A stretch of 64,000 nucleotides of DNA from Acipenser ruthenus (lineage: Eukaryota; Chordata; Actinopteri; Acipenseriformes; Acipenseridae): contig NC_081221.1 of assembly GCF_902713425.1 (NCBI RefSeq), positions 257,001 to 321,000 of the forward strand. Reading direction: 5' to 3'. The notes under the pieces were generated by a model, which saw only the letters and a list, made by a program, of their open reading frames with translations, had not been told where the DNA came from and did not search any database. A program made the position numbers and the translations under genes. This document shows positions 17,821 through 28,390 of this stretch, piece by piece (position 1 is the stretch's first letter; each line of letters opens with the position of its first letter).

Positions 17821-18123
17821 TAAACTCCCTTATTTCTATTTACATCTAGTCATGTGTTTGTGATGTAATTTATACACAGTTAATGATTTAACGAGCTACT
17901 GTTCCTTTCTATGTAAACCTTCAGGCAGAAATTAACTTTTTTTTTTTTTAAATCATGTGAAAGCCATATTTAAACGTATTCGGTATTTTTTAGCATACTA
18001 AAATCTGATTTTTTTTATTAGTGAGTCTCGCATTAAAAAATGGGTGCAAAAATAGGTAAAATAAAAATGACCTAATATATATTGAGCGTAGTTGCGCAAG
18101 TGTGCCTATGCAGAATTCGACAG

Positions 18124-18763
18124 AGGAGTTCATTAAAGATCGGAGTCGATGCTGTGATTAGCACCACACTGTATTTGTGCAACGCACGCGAGTCGCCTCT
18201 AGGTGGAAATCTAGCATCGCAGAATCTGTGATCTGCAAAAAAATATATACATAAATTAAAAGCTTCATCTTGACACTAGGTGGCAGGCTAAATATTCTTC
18301 TTTTCTGAAAATACAATCCAACCAAATACCTTTGCGAAGCATTGTACAGTGTAGTTGTGTTTCACAGGGTGGAGGGTATCACAGGGTGCAGTGTAGTTGT
18401 GTTTCACAGGGTGGAGGGTATCACAGGGTGCAGTGTAGTTGTGTTTCACAGGGTGGAGGGTATCACAGGGTGGCAGTGTAGTTGTGTTTCACAGGGTGGA
18501 GGGTATCACAGGGTGCAGTGTAGTTGTGTTTCACAGGGTGGAGGGTATCACAGGGTGCAGTGTAGTTGTGTTTCACAGGGTGGAGGGTATCACAGGGTGC
18601 AGTGTAGTTGTGTTTCACAGGGTGGAGGGTTCACAGAAGAGAGTTTTTTTGCAGATTACAGATTCTGCAATGCTAGATTTCCACCTAGAGGTGACTCGCG
18701 TGCGTTGCACAAATACAGTGTGGTGCTAATCACAGCATCGACTCCAATCTTTAATGAACTCCT
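18124..18763. mobile_element. Inverted-repeat (foldback-like) element enclosing a 42-bp minisatellite
   Basis: The left arm (18124-18243) and right arm (18644-18763) are 120-bp inverted repeats with only four differences by eye. The 400-bp loop contains a tandem array of about seven 42-bp units (about 18340-18632) with words AGTGTAGTTGTGTTTCACAG and GGTGGAGGGTATCACAGG. There is no open frame for a transposase. It could be a non-autonomous DNA transposon or a local inverted duplication; no clear target-site duplication was found. Confidence 0.7.
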
Positions 18764-19114
18764 GTTTTATTAACATTATTTTGCAGAAATTAGCTTCTCT
18801 GGAAGGAATAGCGCAATCACAAAGAACGAGAAGAAATGATGAAATAATCTGAAAATGAAATAAGGGATTGGGTTGCCATGGAAACATGCTTCCTTTGATG
18901 TGTTCCGGAATACTGTTGCCCTGGAGATGAGCCAAAGGTGTGGAGATCAATAACTGAGACGCCAGGGGCTCCCAGTTCAATAAGCGTTAGCCTGCTTTAA
19001 ACAAACAAACCAAACTGTGTGTGTGCGAGTGCGCGTGTGCGTGTGTGTGTGTGCATAGGTGTTTTTGTGTCTGTCTGTTTGTACCTATTTGTGTATCTTT
19101 TGTGCGTTTGTGTC

Positions 19115-19352
19115 TGTATGAGGCTCTTATACTCTCTGAACAGCCTCCCTCTGCTCTGTGCTGGTGGAGCAGAGAAAGAGAAAGGGAGGCTCTTATACTC
19201 TCTGAACAGCCTCCCTCTGCTCTGTGCTGGTGGAGCAGAGAAAGAGAAAGGGAGGCTCTTATACTCTCTGAACAGCCTCCCTCTGCTCTGTGCTGGTGGA
19301 ACTGTTCACAGAGTATAAGAGCCTCTCTTTCTCTTTCTCTGCTCCTCCTGCT
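19115..19352. repeat. 66-bp tandem repeat with terminal inverted unit
   Basis: Three direct 66-bp units (AGGCTCTTATACTCTCTGAA...GAGCAGAGAAAGAGAAAGGG) start near 19121, 19187 and 19253. They are followed by a partial unit in inverted orientation (CTGTTCACAGAGTATAAGAG, then CTCTTTCTCTTTCTCTGCTC), so the last direct copy can pair with the inverted one. Confidence 0.85.
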
Positions 19353-19654
19353 CCGCATTCTGTATATTGCAGCTGCATTTCTTCTGTTTTTCATTTGCAA
19401 TGTGATCTAGCAGGGCTACGCAATACTCTCCTGCACCTCGCATTACCCTGCCAGTGTAACCCACACCGCGGTGCCCAGAGGAGACTGCAGCCTGCCTCCT
19501 CGCTCTCCCTCTCTCCCGTGTAACACGATCCCAGCATCTTGAATTCAATCGAATTGTTTGAGGCAGTGCTATAAATGTACCTCCAATCACCCTGGCTGGC
19601 TTCACGACAAACATTATACTTGCATTGAATTTGTTGTTTGTTGGTACACCTGCC

Positions 19655-19985
19655 ACTAAACTTGGAAAGGCTTCAGCTTGTCCAGAAGGCAGCTGCCAGG
19701 CTGCTTTCTCACGCTCGTCTTTCTCAGCACATTACCGCAGTGCTCAGGTCCTGACCGTGGTTACCAGCGAGCTGCCCAATTCATTTGAAAGTCGCTGTAA
19801 TAACTTATAAGGTCCTTCCTGGATCAGGGCCATCCTCTCTCCCAAGAACTTCTAACTCTGTCTGTTCCTGTTCCTGTTCCTTGAGATCAGAAGATGCAGC
19901 GTGCTGGGATGCCATGGCTGGAATGAGGCGTTTGAGTTGCATTGCGCCGCTTATGACAGTTACCCCGAACCCTCACCCCTGACTC
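19655..19985 (+). mobile_element. Degraded LINE fragment (L2/Rex-like ORF2 C-terminal region)
   Basis: The plus strand translates to LQLVQKAAARLLS followed in another frame by LPIHLKVAVITYKVLPGSGP and RSEDAACWDAMAG. These match the order of motifs in the reverse-transcriptase C-terminal region of L2-type LINEs as I know them. Frame changes show it is an old fragment. Confidence 0.65.
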
Positions 19986-20149
19986 TTCGAATGCTGTCAC
20001 TTTGAGATTATTAGAACTTTATTGGTGTGCTTTTAATTATGTTATAGGAATCTATGTGATAACATTTTACTAACCAATCCATTTTCAAGCAATTTCTGTA
20101 GAGTCGTGTTCTTTTGTTTGAGCGCTACATTCAACCCATTCAATAATTC

Positions 20150-20385
20150 TACACACACGCAGACACACACACACAGACACACAGACTTACACACACACAC
20201 ACACACACACACAGACTTACACACTCACTCACACACAGAGACACACACACACAGACACAGAGACACACACAGACCTGCACACGCACACACACACAGACAC
20301 ACACAGACGCAGACACACACAGACTTACACACACACACACACTCACAGACACAGAGACACACATACACACAGAGACACATGTCAT
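20150..20385 (+). repeat. CA-rich microsatellite
   Basis: About 235 bp of (CA)n interrupted by AGACAC, CTTACAC and CTCACAC words. A (GT)n run follows at 20435-20463. Confidence 0.85.
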
Positions 20386-20430
20386 TTAAAACTGTTTTTA
20401 TTTGGAGCTTAACAACCATCAACAAGAAAC

Positions 20431-20468
<38 letters not shown>

Positions 20469-20599
20469 ATTACTGTTGTTGTTATAATTATTATTTTAAG
20501 GCAATTGAAATCCTATTCACAGTATGGTGCACCTGTTGCTGTGAGAATGAATTAAAGGTTTTCGAAGCATGCTCCCCCCCCCCACCCCCGACCCCCCTG

Positions 20600-20735
20600 G
20601 AAATGAACAATTCCATACTGTACAGGAGTCTGATTATCAGAGCAATCTGGAAAACACGGAGCCAGTGGAATGGATTCAGTGCAGGCTGCCCTAAAGAGAA
20701 TGCAGGATTCCAGTCCTGGTTTTTATACTAAGACT
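20600..20735 (+). repeat. Interspersed repeat X, uninterrupted copy
   Basis: The words AACACGGAGCCAGTGGAATG, GCAGGCTGCCCTAAAGAGAA and GGATTCCAGTCCTGG recur in the same order at 21606-21970, where the copy is split by a SINE. This copy gives the empty site for that insertion. Confidence 0.75.
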
Positions 20736-20785
20736 TGAATGTTTAACACAGCCTTTTGGTCATTTTTCTACATACAATAGGCTAC

Positions 20786-20786
<1 letters not shown>

Positions 20787-20846
<60 letters not shown>
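20787..20846 (+). repeat. (AAT)n microsatellite
   Basis: About 20 uninterrupted AAT units in intergenic sequence 3' of LRRC3C. Confidence 0.95.
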
Positions 20847-20847
<1 letters not shown>

Positions 20848-21142
20848 TAAATGGGAAGGCTGTCTCGATAGTCTCTACTGCAGGCTGATGAACGAAATAA
20901 CCCACCCAGTCATTCTGCATCAGTGGGTAACATTTGGGTTGCCAGTGCCCTTGGAAAAGAGCTAAACCAATCAGAGCCTGAGCTTTGAGCTACTACATTC
21001 TAGACATGGGCCAATCATATATGGTGGCGTAGCTCCGCCCATTCCAGAACAAGACCAATCAAGCAGGCACTTTGGTCTGTTCATTGAAGAGCTCCGCCCA
21101 CATTCCTTGATGCCAGTAAAAGCACTGTGAAGTGTTTCTGCC

Positions 21143-22621
21143 TCACACCACAGTGCTGATGCTGAAGGATTCTTCAGATTTGCTCTGGAGCCCCGGCAGG
21201 CTCTTCAGATACTCCATGTGGCGCCGCGCGTCGTCCTGGTTCTGCCGCACGTAGTGGACGAGGTAGGCGATGACCATGGCGAACCAGCCGAACATGGTGA
21301 CCAGCATGGCCACGTCCGTGGTCCTGTGGGCCACGTTGCACAGGTCCACGTCGTGGGCCAGCAGCAGGAAGGGCATGCCTGCGTGCTCTTCCGGCACGGC
21401 CGTCTCACACACCATGCCCGCCAGCGAGGCCGGCTCCAGCTCCAGGGAGGGGACCACGTGCTGCAGCTCACAGTCGCAGTGCCATGGGTTGTGGGAGAGG
21501 TTGGTGCGAGAGCGCAGGCTGCCCACAGCCTCCCTGTTCAGAGACATCAGCCTGAAATGAAAGAAAAAATAAAAATACAAACTCAACAGAGGAGACGGTG
21601 ATAAGAGCCAGTACAATTCTGATTAATCAGAGCCGTCTGGAAGACACGGAGCCAGTGGAATGGACTAAGGGCAGGCTCCCCTAAAGGGCAGCAGTGTGGA
21701 GTAGGGGTTAGGGCTCTGGACTCTTGACTGGAGGGTCGTGGGTTCAATCCCAGGTGGGGGGACACTGCTGCTGTATCCTTGAGCAAGGTACTTTACCTAG
21801 ATTGCTCCAGTGAAAACCCAACCTCTATAAATGGGTAACTGTATGTAAAAAATAATGTGATATCTTGTAACAATTGTCAGTCGTCCTGGATAAGGGCGTC
21901 TGCTAAGAAATAAATAATGATAATAAAGAGAATCTGGGATTCCAGTGCTGGTTTTAGTTCTTAACCTGATTGATGATTGAGGGTGGTTGCTGCTTTTCTT
22001 TAAGAATACCAGCAGCTTTCTTCATTTGTTTTAATAAATTAACCAGATGAGTCAATACATCCCTAAAACAGCCCCTTCCTGATTTAATCACACACACCTC
22101 AGCTTGTTACTTAGACACACTGTGACTAATCAAGCACCTAGTAAAACCTGGAATGGATGAAACTGCTCTGATTCCCCTCCCTGCACTGTACCCCGGTCCC
22201 CTCTGTTTGTAACCCCGCTGTACCGGTTTGTGGAGAGGTCCAGTCGCTGCAGCCGCTCCTCCAGGCCGCGGAAGGCCCCGCTCTCCAGCTTGGCGATGGC
22301 GTTGTGGGAGAGGTCCAGCTCAGCCAGCAGGGGGAGCCCCTCGAAGGCGTTGGCGGGCACCGAGGCGATGTGGTTAAAGTCTAGGTAGAGTCTCTGGGTG
22401 TCGTTGGGCAGGTCCCGTGGTACCTCTGCCAGCCTGGCGTGGCTGCAGCGCACCGTCCGCCCCACCCCAGCCCCCCCCGGAGCCTCCGAGCAGTAGCAGC
22501 CCTTGGAGCAGCTGGTGGAGGCGTGGTGGAAGCAGAAAGTCATGAGAACAGAGCTGTGCAGCAGGAGCAGACACAGAGCCACGGAGTGACGCAGGAGCCA
22601 GACCGGCAGCGGCAGCGGCAT
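21143..22621 (-). CDS. LRRC3C: LRRC3-family leucine-rich repeat membrane protein, LRRC3C by synteny
   Basis: Two coding exons, 22621-22224 and 21551-21143, join in phase 2 to give 268 aa. A signal peptide (about 1-36) is followed by an LRRNT with Cys38, Cys42, Cys44 and Cys59. Three LRRs include LYLDFNHIASVPANAF and LDLSHNAIAKLESGAF. The LRRCT begins NPWHCDC (Cys158, Cys160) and includes Cys181 and Cys204. A transmembrane helix at about 214-233 contains the family hallmark AMLVTMFGWFAMVIAYLV, then RQNQDDARRHMEYLKSLP and the C-terminal ISTVV. It is a single-pass membrane protein of poorly known function. Residue similarity to LRRC3B is high, but the position beside PSMD3 is that of LRRC3C in human. 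A splice acceptor (exon from 22641) lies just upstream of the start. An out-of-frame ATG at 22637 precedes the true start. Confidence 0.85.
21606..21970 (+). repeat. Interspersed repeat X, copy split by a SINE
   Basis: The left half ends CAGGCTCCCCTAAAG at 21686 and the right half resumes AGAATCTGGGATTCCAGT after 21928. Compared with the intact copy near 20691, the interruption is exactly the SINE at 21687-21923. Confidence 0.8.
21687..21923 (+). repeat. SINE family A, full copy, in LRRC3C intron
   Basis: Full-length head-to-tail copy (GGCAGCAGTGTGGAGTAGGG to GGCGTCTGCTAAGAAATAAA plus short AAT tail). It is flanked by the direct repeat TAAAG at 21682-21686 and 21924-21928, taken as the target-site duplication. 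Confidence 0.9.
22079..22187 (+). mobile_element. MITE-like family H, partial copy, LRRC3C intron
   Basis: Contains CACACACCTCAGCTTGTTAC and CCTAGTAAAACCTGGAATGG followed by a decayed right end. The left terminal repeat is missing. Confidence 0.6.
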
Positions 22622-22964
22622 TGTGGGATACTGGCATACTCCTAAGGGGAGGACCAGAGCATCAGGGAGGGGAGGGGCTGAGAGGGCGGAGGGGGAAGGA
22701 AGACACGCCCTTTTGTGGGAAGAGGGAGCCTATCACGGGGGTGACTGGTAAAAGAGAGAGGCGGAGACAGAGAGAGGGGGTTAGTATTAAGAAGTAATAC
22801 ATGTTTATACACAAGAATGACTTTAGTAATACAAACAATATACAAGTTAAATGTCCTGAGATCAGGCTCTCAGTTATCATTCAATTAGCAAGGGAGGTGT
22901 CTGCTGGTACAACTTATGACATTTCACCACAGTAAACCTAAACACTAGTGCCTCTTGTCTAACA

Positions 22965-23361
22965 TGCTTCCACTGTGCTGTATTACACTCTGCTGTGCTT
23001 TTACTATGGGACACATTTATAAGGGTTAGTTTAACATGATTTGTTTTTTAATTTGCTTTACCAGACCTCTCTGTGTTTTACAATGCTTCCCTATGCTTTA
23101 CCAGACCTCTCTGTGCTTTACAATGCTTCACTATGCTTTACCACACCTCTCTGTGCTTTACAATGCTTCCCTATGCTTTACCAGACCTATCTGTGCTTTA
23201 CAATGCTTCCCTATGCTTTACCAGACCTCTCTGTGCTTTACAATGCTTCCCTATGCTTTACCAGACCTCTCTGTGCTTTACAATGCTTCCCTATGCTTTA
23301 CCATACCTCTCTGTGCTTTACAATGCTTCCCTATGCTTTACCAGACCTCTCTGTGCTTTAG
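22965..23361 (+). repeat. 40-bp minisatellite M40, array 3, with conserved left flank
   Basis: The left flank (TGCTGTGCTTTTACTATGGG, then TTATAAGGGTTAGTTTAACA) matches the flank at 54060-54125. About seven 40-bp units follow from 23055, ending abruptly in a GA-rich tract (23361-23480). Confidence 0.92.
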
Positions 23362-23921
23362 GGAGAGGGAGAGGGAGAGAAGGAGGGAGAGGGAGAGAAG
23401 GAGGGAGAGGGAGAGAGGGTGAATGGAATTGGAGAGGGAGAGAATGGAATTTGAGAGGGGGAGGGGGAGGGGGGGTGAAACAGGAGAAATAAAAAGGAGA
23501 GATTATTGAGAAAGGGGAGAGGGAGAGAGGGGGATGTGGAGTGGGTGAAGGATAGAGCAGAGGGGGGGGGGGGGTGAAGATAAATGAAGGGGTGAAATAA
23601 GGAGAAAGGAGCGAGAGAGAATCACGCTATTGATCTTCAGATGCATTATCTCGATAGAATAAAGAGGCTTGCCCCTTCTCCGCTATCTAATGATCGCTTC
23701 CGTGATTGAACTGCGTGTAATTGTGATTCATGACGAACAAGATACAGGCCGTGTATGAAAACACAACATTTCAAATGTATTTTACAATGATATAAGATGC
23801 GTGTTTAAATACCAATAATATAATGTTTAAAATGAATTACAAAATGAAATACTGTATTGCCGCAATTATATATAAGCTTAGAAATATACATCACTGTTTG
23901 TCAATATTCACACAATGTATA

Positions 23922-23991
<70 letters not shown>

Positions 23992-24140
23992 TGCACCGTA
24001 CTGAAACGTTGGGTTGTGTATTTGTTACGGTTATAATAAATACATGAATTAATAAGTAAATAAATAATAAAGCTTTTTTTAAAAAAATGTTTTTCTTACT
24101 GGTCGGGGTTTCCACAGAAAAGCGTCAGGCATCCACGGCA
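23362..24140. other. Intergenic: GA-rich tract, (ATT)n, no gene recognised
   Basis: Purine-rich GGGAGA repeats run to about 23620. An (ATT)n microsatellite of about 24 units covers 23919-23990. No exon recognised. Confidence 0.6.
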
Positions 24141-24144
24141 CGCT

Positions 24145-24290
24145 ACAGCCCGGCTCTCCTCGGCTCTCCCCGGCTCTCCCCGGCTCTCCTCGACTCTCCC
24201 CGGCTCTCCCCGGCTCTCCTCGGCTCTCCTCGGCTCTCCTCGGCTCTCCTCGGCTCTCCTCGACTCTCCTCGGCTCTCCTCGGCTCTGCT
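24145..24290 (+). repeat. CGGCTCTCCT decamer tandem repeat
   Basis: About 14 units of 10 bp alternate between CGGCTCTCCT and CGGCTCTCCC, with occasional CGACTCTCC. It is CpG-bearing and strongly pyrimidine-biased. Confidence 0.9.
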
Positions 24291-24579
24291 CTGTACACCG
24301 TGCAGTGTAATGTAAGAATAGCGCCCGCCCGTATCCAGCAGAGTCTCCGTTTTAAACACGAGGCAAGTTTGAAACCAACCGAGGAAGCTCTAGCGCACTA
24401 TCGCTGCATCCCCGCATCCCGAATCCTCCGAAGCGGGTCTAAAAAAAAAAAAAGATATTAATAAATATGAACTGCAGCTCACAGTGAAAAAACATTCACA
24501 ATATCGATCGTGTATACCCCCCCGATAACCAATCAATAATAGATTAACAAGAACGAGAAAAGGCAATACGTCATAATAC

Positions 24580-24644
<65 letters not shown>

Positions 24645-25108
24645 TAATTTTGCTGCATGTTCTTGTCAAAATAAAACAGTTACGGGTTTTGTCTTGTGAA
24701 AAAAAGACTCATTCTTCATGTGATTGTCATTAGATTCACCAGCGGGGTTTCTCTTGAAATTATGTTTTTCTTTGTTTTTTGTATCCGTTTGTTTCCCTTG
24801 ATCAGCAGTTGACCTGTACGCCTGTATTAAATCATCGTAGGTATTAATATCACTTCTTAATACCTAATCCTGTCGTTTCGCTTCTCGTTAACAGCACGTT
24901 GTTGTGTTTTATTTTTCAGGAGCTGCGGTCGTGCGCTCCCTTCTCGTTTCTTCTTCAAATGAAGCCTGTGGTTGAAAAAAGCAATGAACCGAAAAATACA
25001 ATCCGCCTGTCAAACGAGGAATTGTGGTCACCAAGCAACCGGCAGACCGGCAGACCGGACTGCATTATTAATGGAAAGCAACGAGCGCCTACAGGCAGCA
25101 TATATACA

Positions 25109-25173
<65 letters not shown>

Positions 25174-25620
25174 TGCTTGTAATCCATATCTTAATCCAGC
25201 TTTTAAATAGCATACATGCAGTTTTTTATGCAAACATATCTCTCAAATCTAGAACTTTAACATTTATACGTGTATGAATCTAAACCCTAACCCATACCTC
25301 CAGTGATAATTCTTACATCATGTTAGTTTTGTTCAGGCTACTTGTTCAATCGCATGCTGCGCGTCCCTTCCCCTGTCTAATTGATTCACACTGTTTTGTA
25401 TCTGGTCTCAGGAATAGGTTAACCCCGCGCGGGGAGTGGGCGTTCGCTCGTTGCACGGAGGGATGCTGGTCTCAGAAATAGATTTACTGCGTTGTTCAAA
25501 ACCAGGGAGTGCTTTCCTCCAGGGGAATGCGCTTCTACCTGATTGAATCGTTCCCAGATGAACTGCAGCAGCACATTCATAATTCAGTGACTCTGCGGTC
25601 TTGTTCCAGCTGTAGAGGGG
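24291..25620. other. Intergenic with (AAT)n and (AT)n, no gene recognised
   Basis: Holds (AAT)n at 24577-24643 and (TA)n at 25109-25170. A GC-richer patch at 25410-25480 has no recognisable coding content. Confidence 0.55.
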
Positions 25621-25624
25621 GGAG

Positions 25625-27003
25625 GGAGTGTTTTAGCTGGCTTCTCAGATCCCCAGTACAGCACTGAGTTCTCTATACTAGACTGTATTGAATTAGCTGG
25701 CTCTCAGATCCTCAGTACAGCACTGAGTTCTCTACACTAGACTGTATTGAATTAGCTGGCTCTCAGATCCTCAGTACAGCACTGAGTTCTCTACACTAGA
25801 CTGTATTGAATTAGCTGGCTCTCAGATCCCCAGTACAGCACTGAGTTCTCTATACTAGACTGTATTGAATTAGCTGCTCTCAGATCCCCAGTACAGCACT
25901 GAGTTCTCTACACTAGACTGTATTGAATTAGCTGGCTCTCAGATCCCCAGTACAGCACTGAGTTCTCTATACTAGACTGTATTGAATTAACTGCCTCTCA
26001 GATCCCCAGTACAGCACTGAGTTCTCTACACTAGACTGTATTGAATTAGCTGGCTCTCAGATCCCCAGTACAGCACTGAGTTCTCTATACTAGACTGTAT
26101 TGAATTAACTGGCTCTCAGATCCCCAGTACAGCACTGAGTTCTCTATACTAGACTGTATTGAATTAACTGCTCTCAGATCTCCAGTACAGCACTGAGTTC
26201 TCTATACTAGACTGTATTGAATTAGCTGGCTCTCAGATCCCCAGTACAGCACTGAGTTCTCTATACTAGACTGTATTGAATTAACTGCCTCTCAGATCTC
26301 CAGTACAGCACTGAGTTCTCTATACTAGACTGTATTGAATTAGCTGGCTCTCAGATCCCCAGTACAGCACTGAGTTCTCTATACTAGACTGTATTGAATT
26401 AACTGCCTCTCAGATCCCCAGTACAGCACTGAGTTCTCTACACTAGACTGTATTGAATTATCTGGCTCTCAGATCCTCAGTACTGCACTGAGTTCTCTAT
26501 ACTAGACTGTATTGAATTAGCTGCTCTCAGATCCCCAGTACAGCACTGAGTTCTCTACACTAGACTGTATTGAATTAGCTGGCTCTCAGATCCCCAGTAC
26601 AGCACTGAGTTCTCTACACTAGACTGTATTGAATTAGCTGGCTCTGAGATCCCCAGTACAGCACTGAGTTCTCTGTACTAGACTGTATTGAATTAGCTGG
26701 CTCTCAGATCCCCAGTACAGCACTGAGTTCTCTACACTAGACTGTATTGAATTAGCTGGCTCTCAGATCCCCAGTACAGCACTGAGTTCTCTACACTAGA
26801 CTGTATTGAATTAGCTGGCTCTCAGATCCCCAGTACAGCACTGAGTTCTCTACACTAGACTGTATTGAATAAGCTGGCTCTCAGATCCCCAGTACAGCAC
26901 TGAGTTCTCTGTACTAGACTGTATTGAATTAGCTGGCTCTCAGATCCCCAGTACAGCACTGAGTTCTCTACACTAGACTGTATTGAATTAGCTGGCTCTC
27001 AGA
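25625..27003 (+). repeat. 59-bp minisatellite (family M59), main array
   Basis: About 23 tandem units with words GCTGGCTCTCAGATCCCCAG, TACAGCACTGAGTTCTCT and ACTAGACTGTATTGAATTA. Variants (CTGCCTCTC, CTGCTCTC, ATACT / ACACT) recur in blocks. The same unit recurs inside TOP2A introns 10 and 12. Confidence 0.95.
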
Positions 27004-27019
27004 GCGACAGCACAGTACA

Positions 27020-27283
27020 GCATTTCAGAGGGCTGTATCACATCAGTGTCATTTCAGAGGGCTGTATCACATCAGTGTCATTTCAGAGGGCTGTATCACA
27101 TCAGTGTCATTTCAGAGGGCTGTATCACATCAGTGTCATTTCAGAGGGCTGTATCACATCAGTGTCATTTCAGAGGGCTGTATCACATCAGTGTCATTTC
27201 AGAGGGCTGTATCACATCAGTGTCATTTCAGAGGGCTGTATCACATCAGTGTCATTTCAGAGGGCTGTATCACATCAGTGTCT
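27020..27283 (+). repeat. 29-bp minisatellite
   Basis: Nine near-identical 29-bp units (GTGTCATTTCAGAGGGCTGT, then ATCACATCA), starting about 20 bp after the M59 array. Very low divergence between units suggests recent expansion. Confidence 0.95.
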
Positions 27284-27770
27284 GGCTATATCCAATGCAC
27301 TCTATATGACTGAATTCCTCTCTCAGTAAAGTGTTCTTGTGTTGACTCAGCAGTGTGCAGGGGCTCCACGGGGGCGTCACACGGCTCTGAATTTTAAATC
27401 TACAGCAACACCGACAGGTTTGTTTGCTGTTATTTTTAGACTCTGTTGATAAAGCGTGCAGCTCCGAGAGACTATTTTTAACCTCGGCAGCCTGTCAGCG
27501 ACCTTCATTGAGGACATAGCCTCCATTGAGAAATGACAGCTGACTTTGTTGTTTAGAGACGAGACACACAGACAGACACACAGACAGACAGTGGCACTGC
27601 AATGCTAAATAGTATATTGTAAAGGAATGTTTCTTTTTTTTTGTCTAAGGGTAGTATTTCTGAATATTTTCTGGTCACATAATAAATACATTTAAACAGT
27701 ATCACTCCGGTGGAGAGAATGGGGAGAGTGAGAGGGGGAGAGTGAGAGAGAATAGGGAGGGGGGAAGGAG

Positions 27771-27875
<105 letters not shown>

Positions 27876-28060
27876 GGGATTAGTTTTACATTGAAATATA
27901 TTTGTGATATGATTAAATTAAATCTAGTCAATATAAATAGAGAACGAGAGCTAAAAAACACACATCAGTGTCAGGCAGTGATCTCTAATTGAAATAATAG
28001 AAATCCTTTTCTTACAACATATTCAAGCCCATATTGCTTTTGCATACTCGGAGGTATGTG

Positions 28061-28192
28061 ATTGGTTGAAGGACAATGCAGGTTAATGTAACTTCCACGC
28101 TGATTGGCCACTCCAGGTAGAGAGTCGCCCTCCTAAGCCTGTGATTGGTCGCTGGTTCCGAGCGGGTCGTGCAGAAGTTTTTAAATTTTGAA
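28061..28192 (+). promoter_or_regulatory. TOP2A promoter: three inverted CCAAT boxes and CHR-like element
   Basis: ATTGG (inverted CCAAT, NF-Y site) occurs at 28061-28065, 28103-28107 and 28144-28148, spaced 42 and 41 bp. A CHR-like TTTGAA is at 28187-28192, 39 bp after the last box. Repeated inverted CCAAT boxes with a CHR are the known layout of G2/M cell-cycle promoters including mammalian TOP2A. Start codon is 199 bp further on; there is no TATA box. The 5' UTR probably starts between 28200 and 28260. Confidence 0.7.
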
Positions 28193-28390
28193 ACAGTTAA
28201 ACGGCGTTGTGATTTGATTGTGAGCAGGCGGTCGGAGTTGCCGTGCTCTGAGCAGGGAGTTGAGATTTCAGACACAATTACTAATACTTAGTTAACTATT
28301 TAATCGACGTAGCCCCGCCAGTTAATTGTCACTGTAGTTTTCAAGTCGAGTTCGTTAGTATATTTTGAGGCGTTTAATAAATATACAAAA

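Noticed and set aside
21143-22621. LRRC3B as the identity of the leucine-rich protein
   Set aside because: Residue similarity to LRRC3B is high, but position next to PSMD3 and CSF3 is that of LRRC3C. A phylogeny would settle it; a grouping with LRRC3B would overturn the call.
24880-25100. Possible exon after a pyrimidine tract and AG at 24920
   Set aside because: The open frame runs into a (TA)n microsatellite, shows no recognisable protein similarity and lacks a convincing donor.
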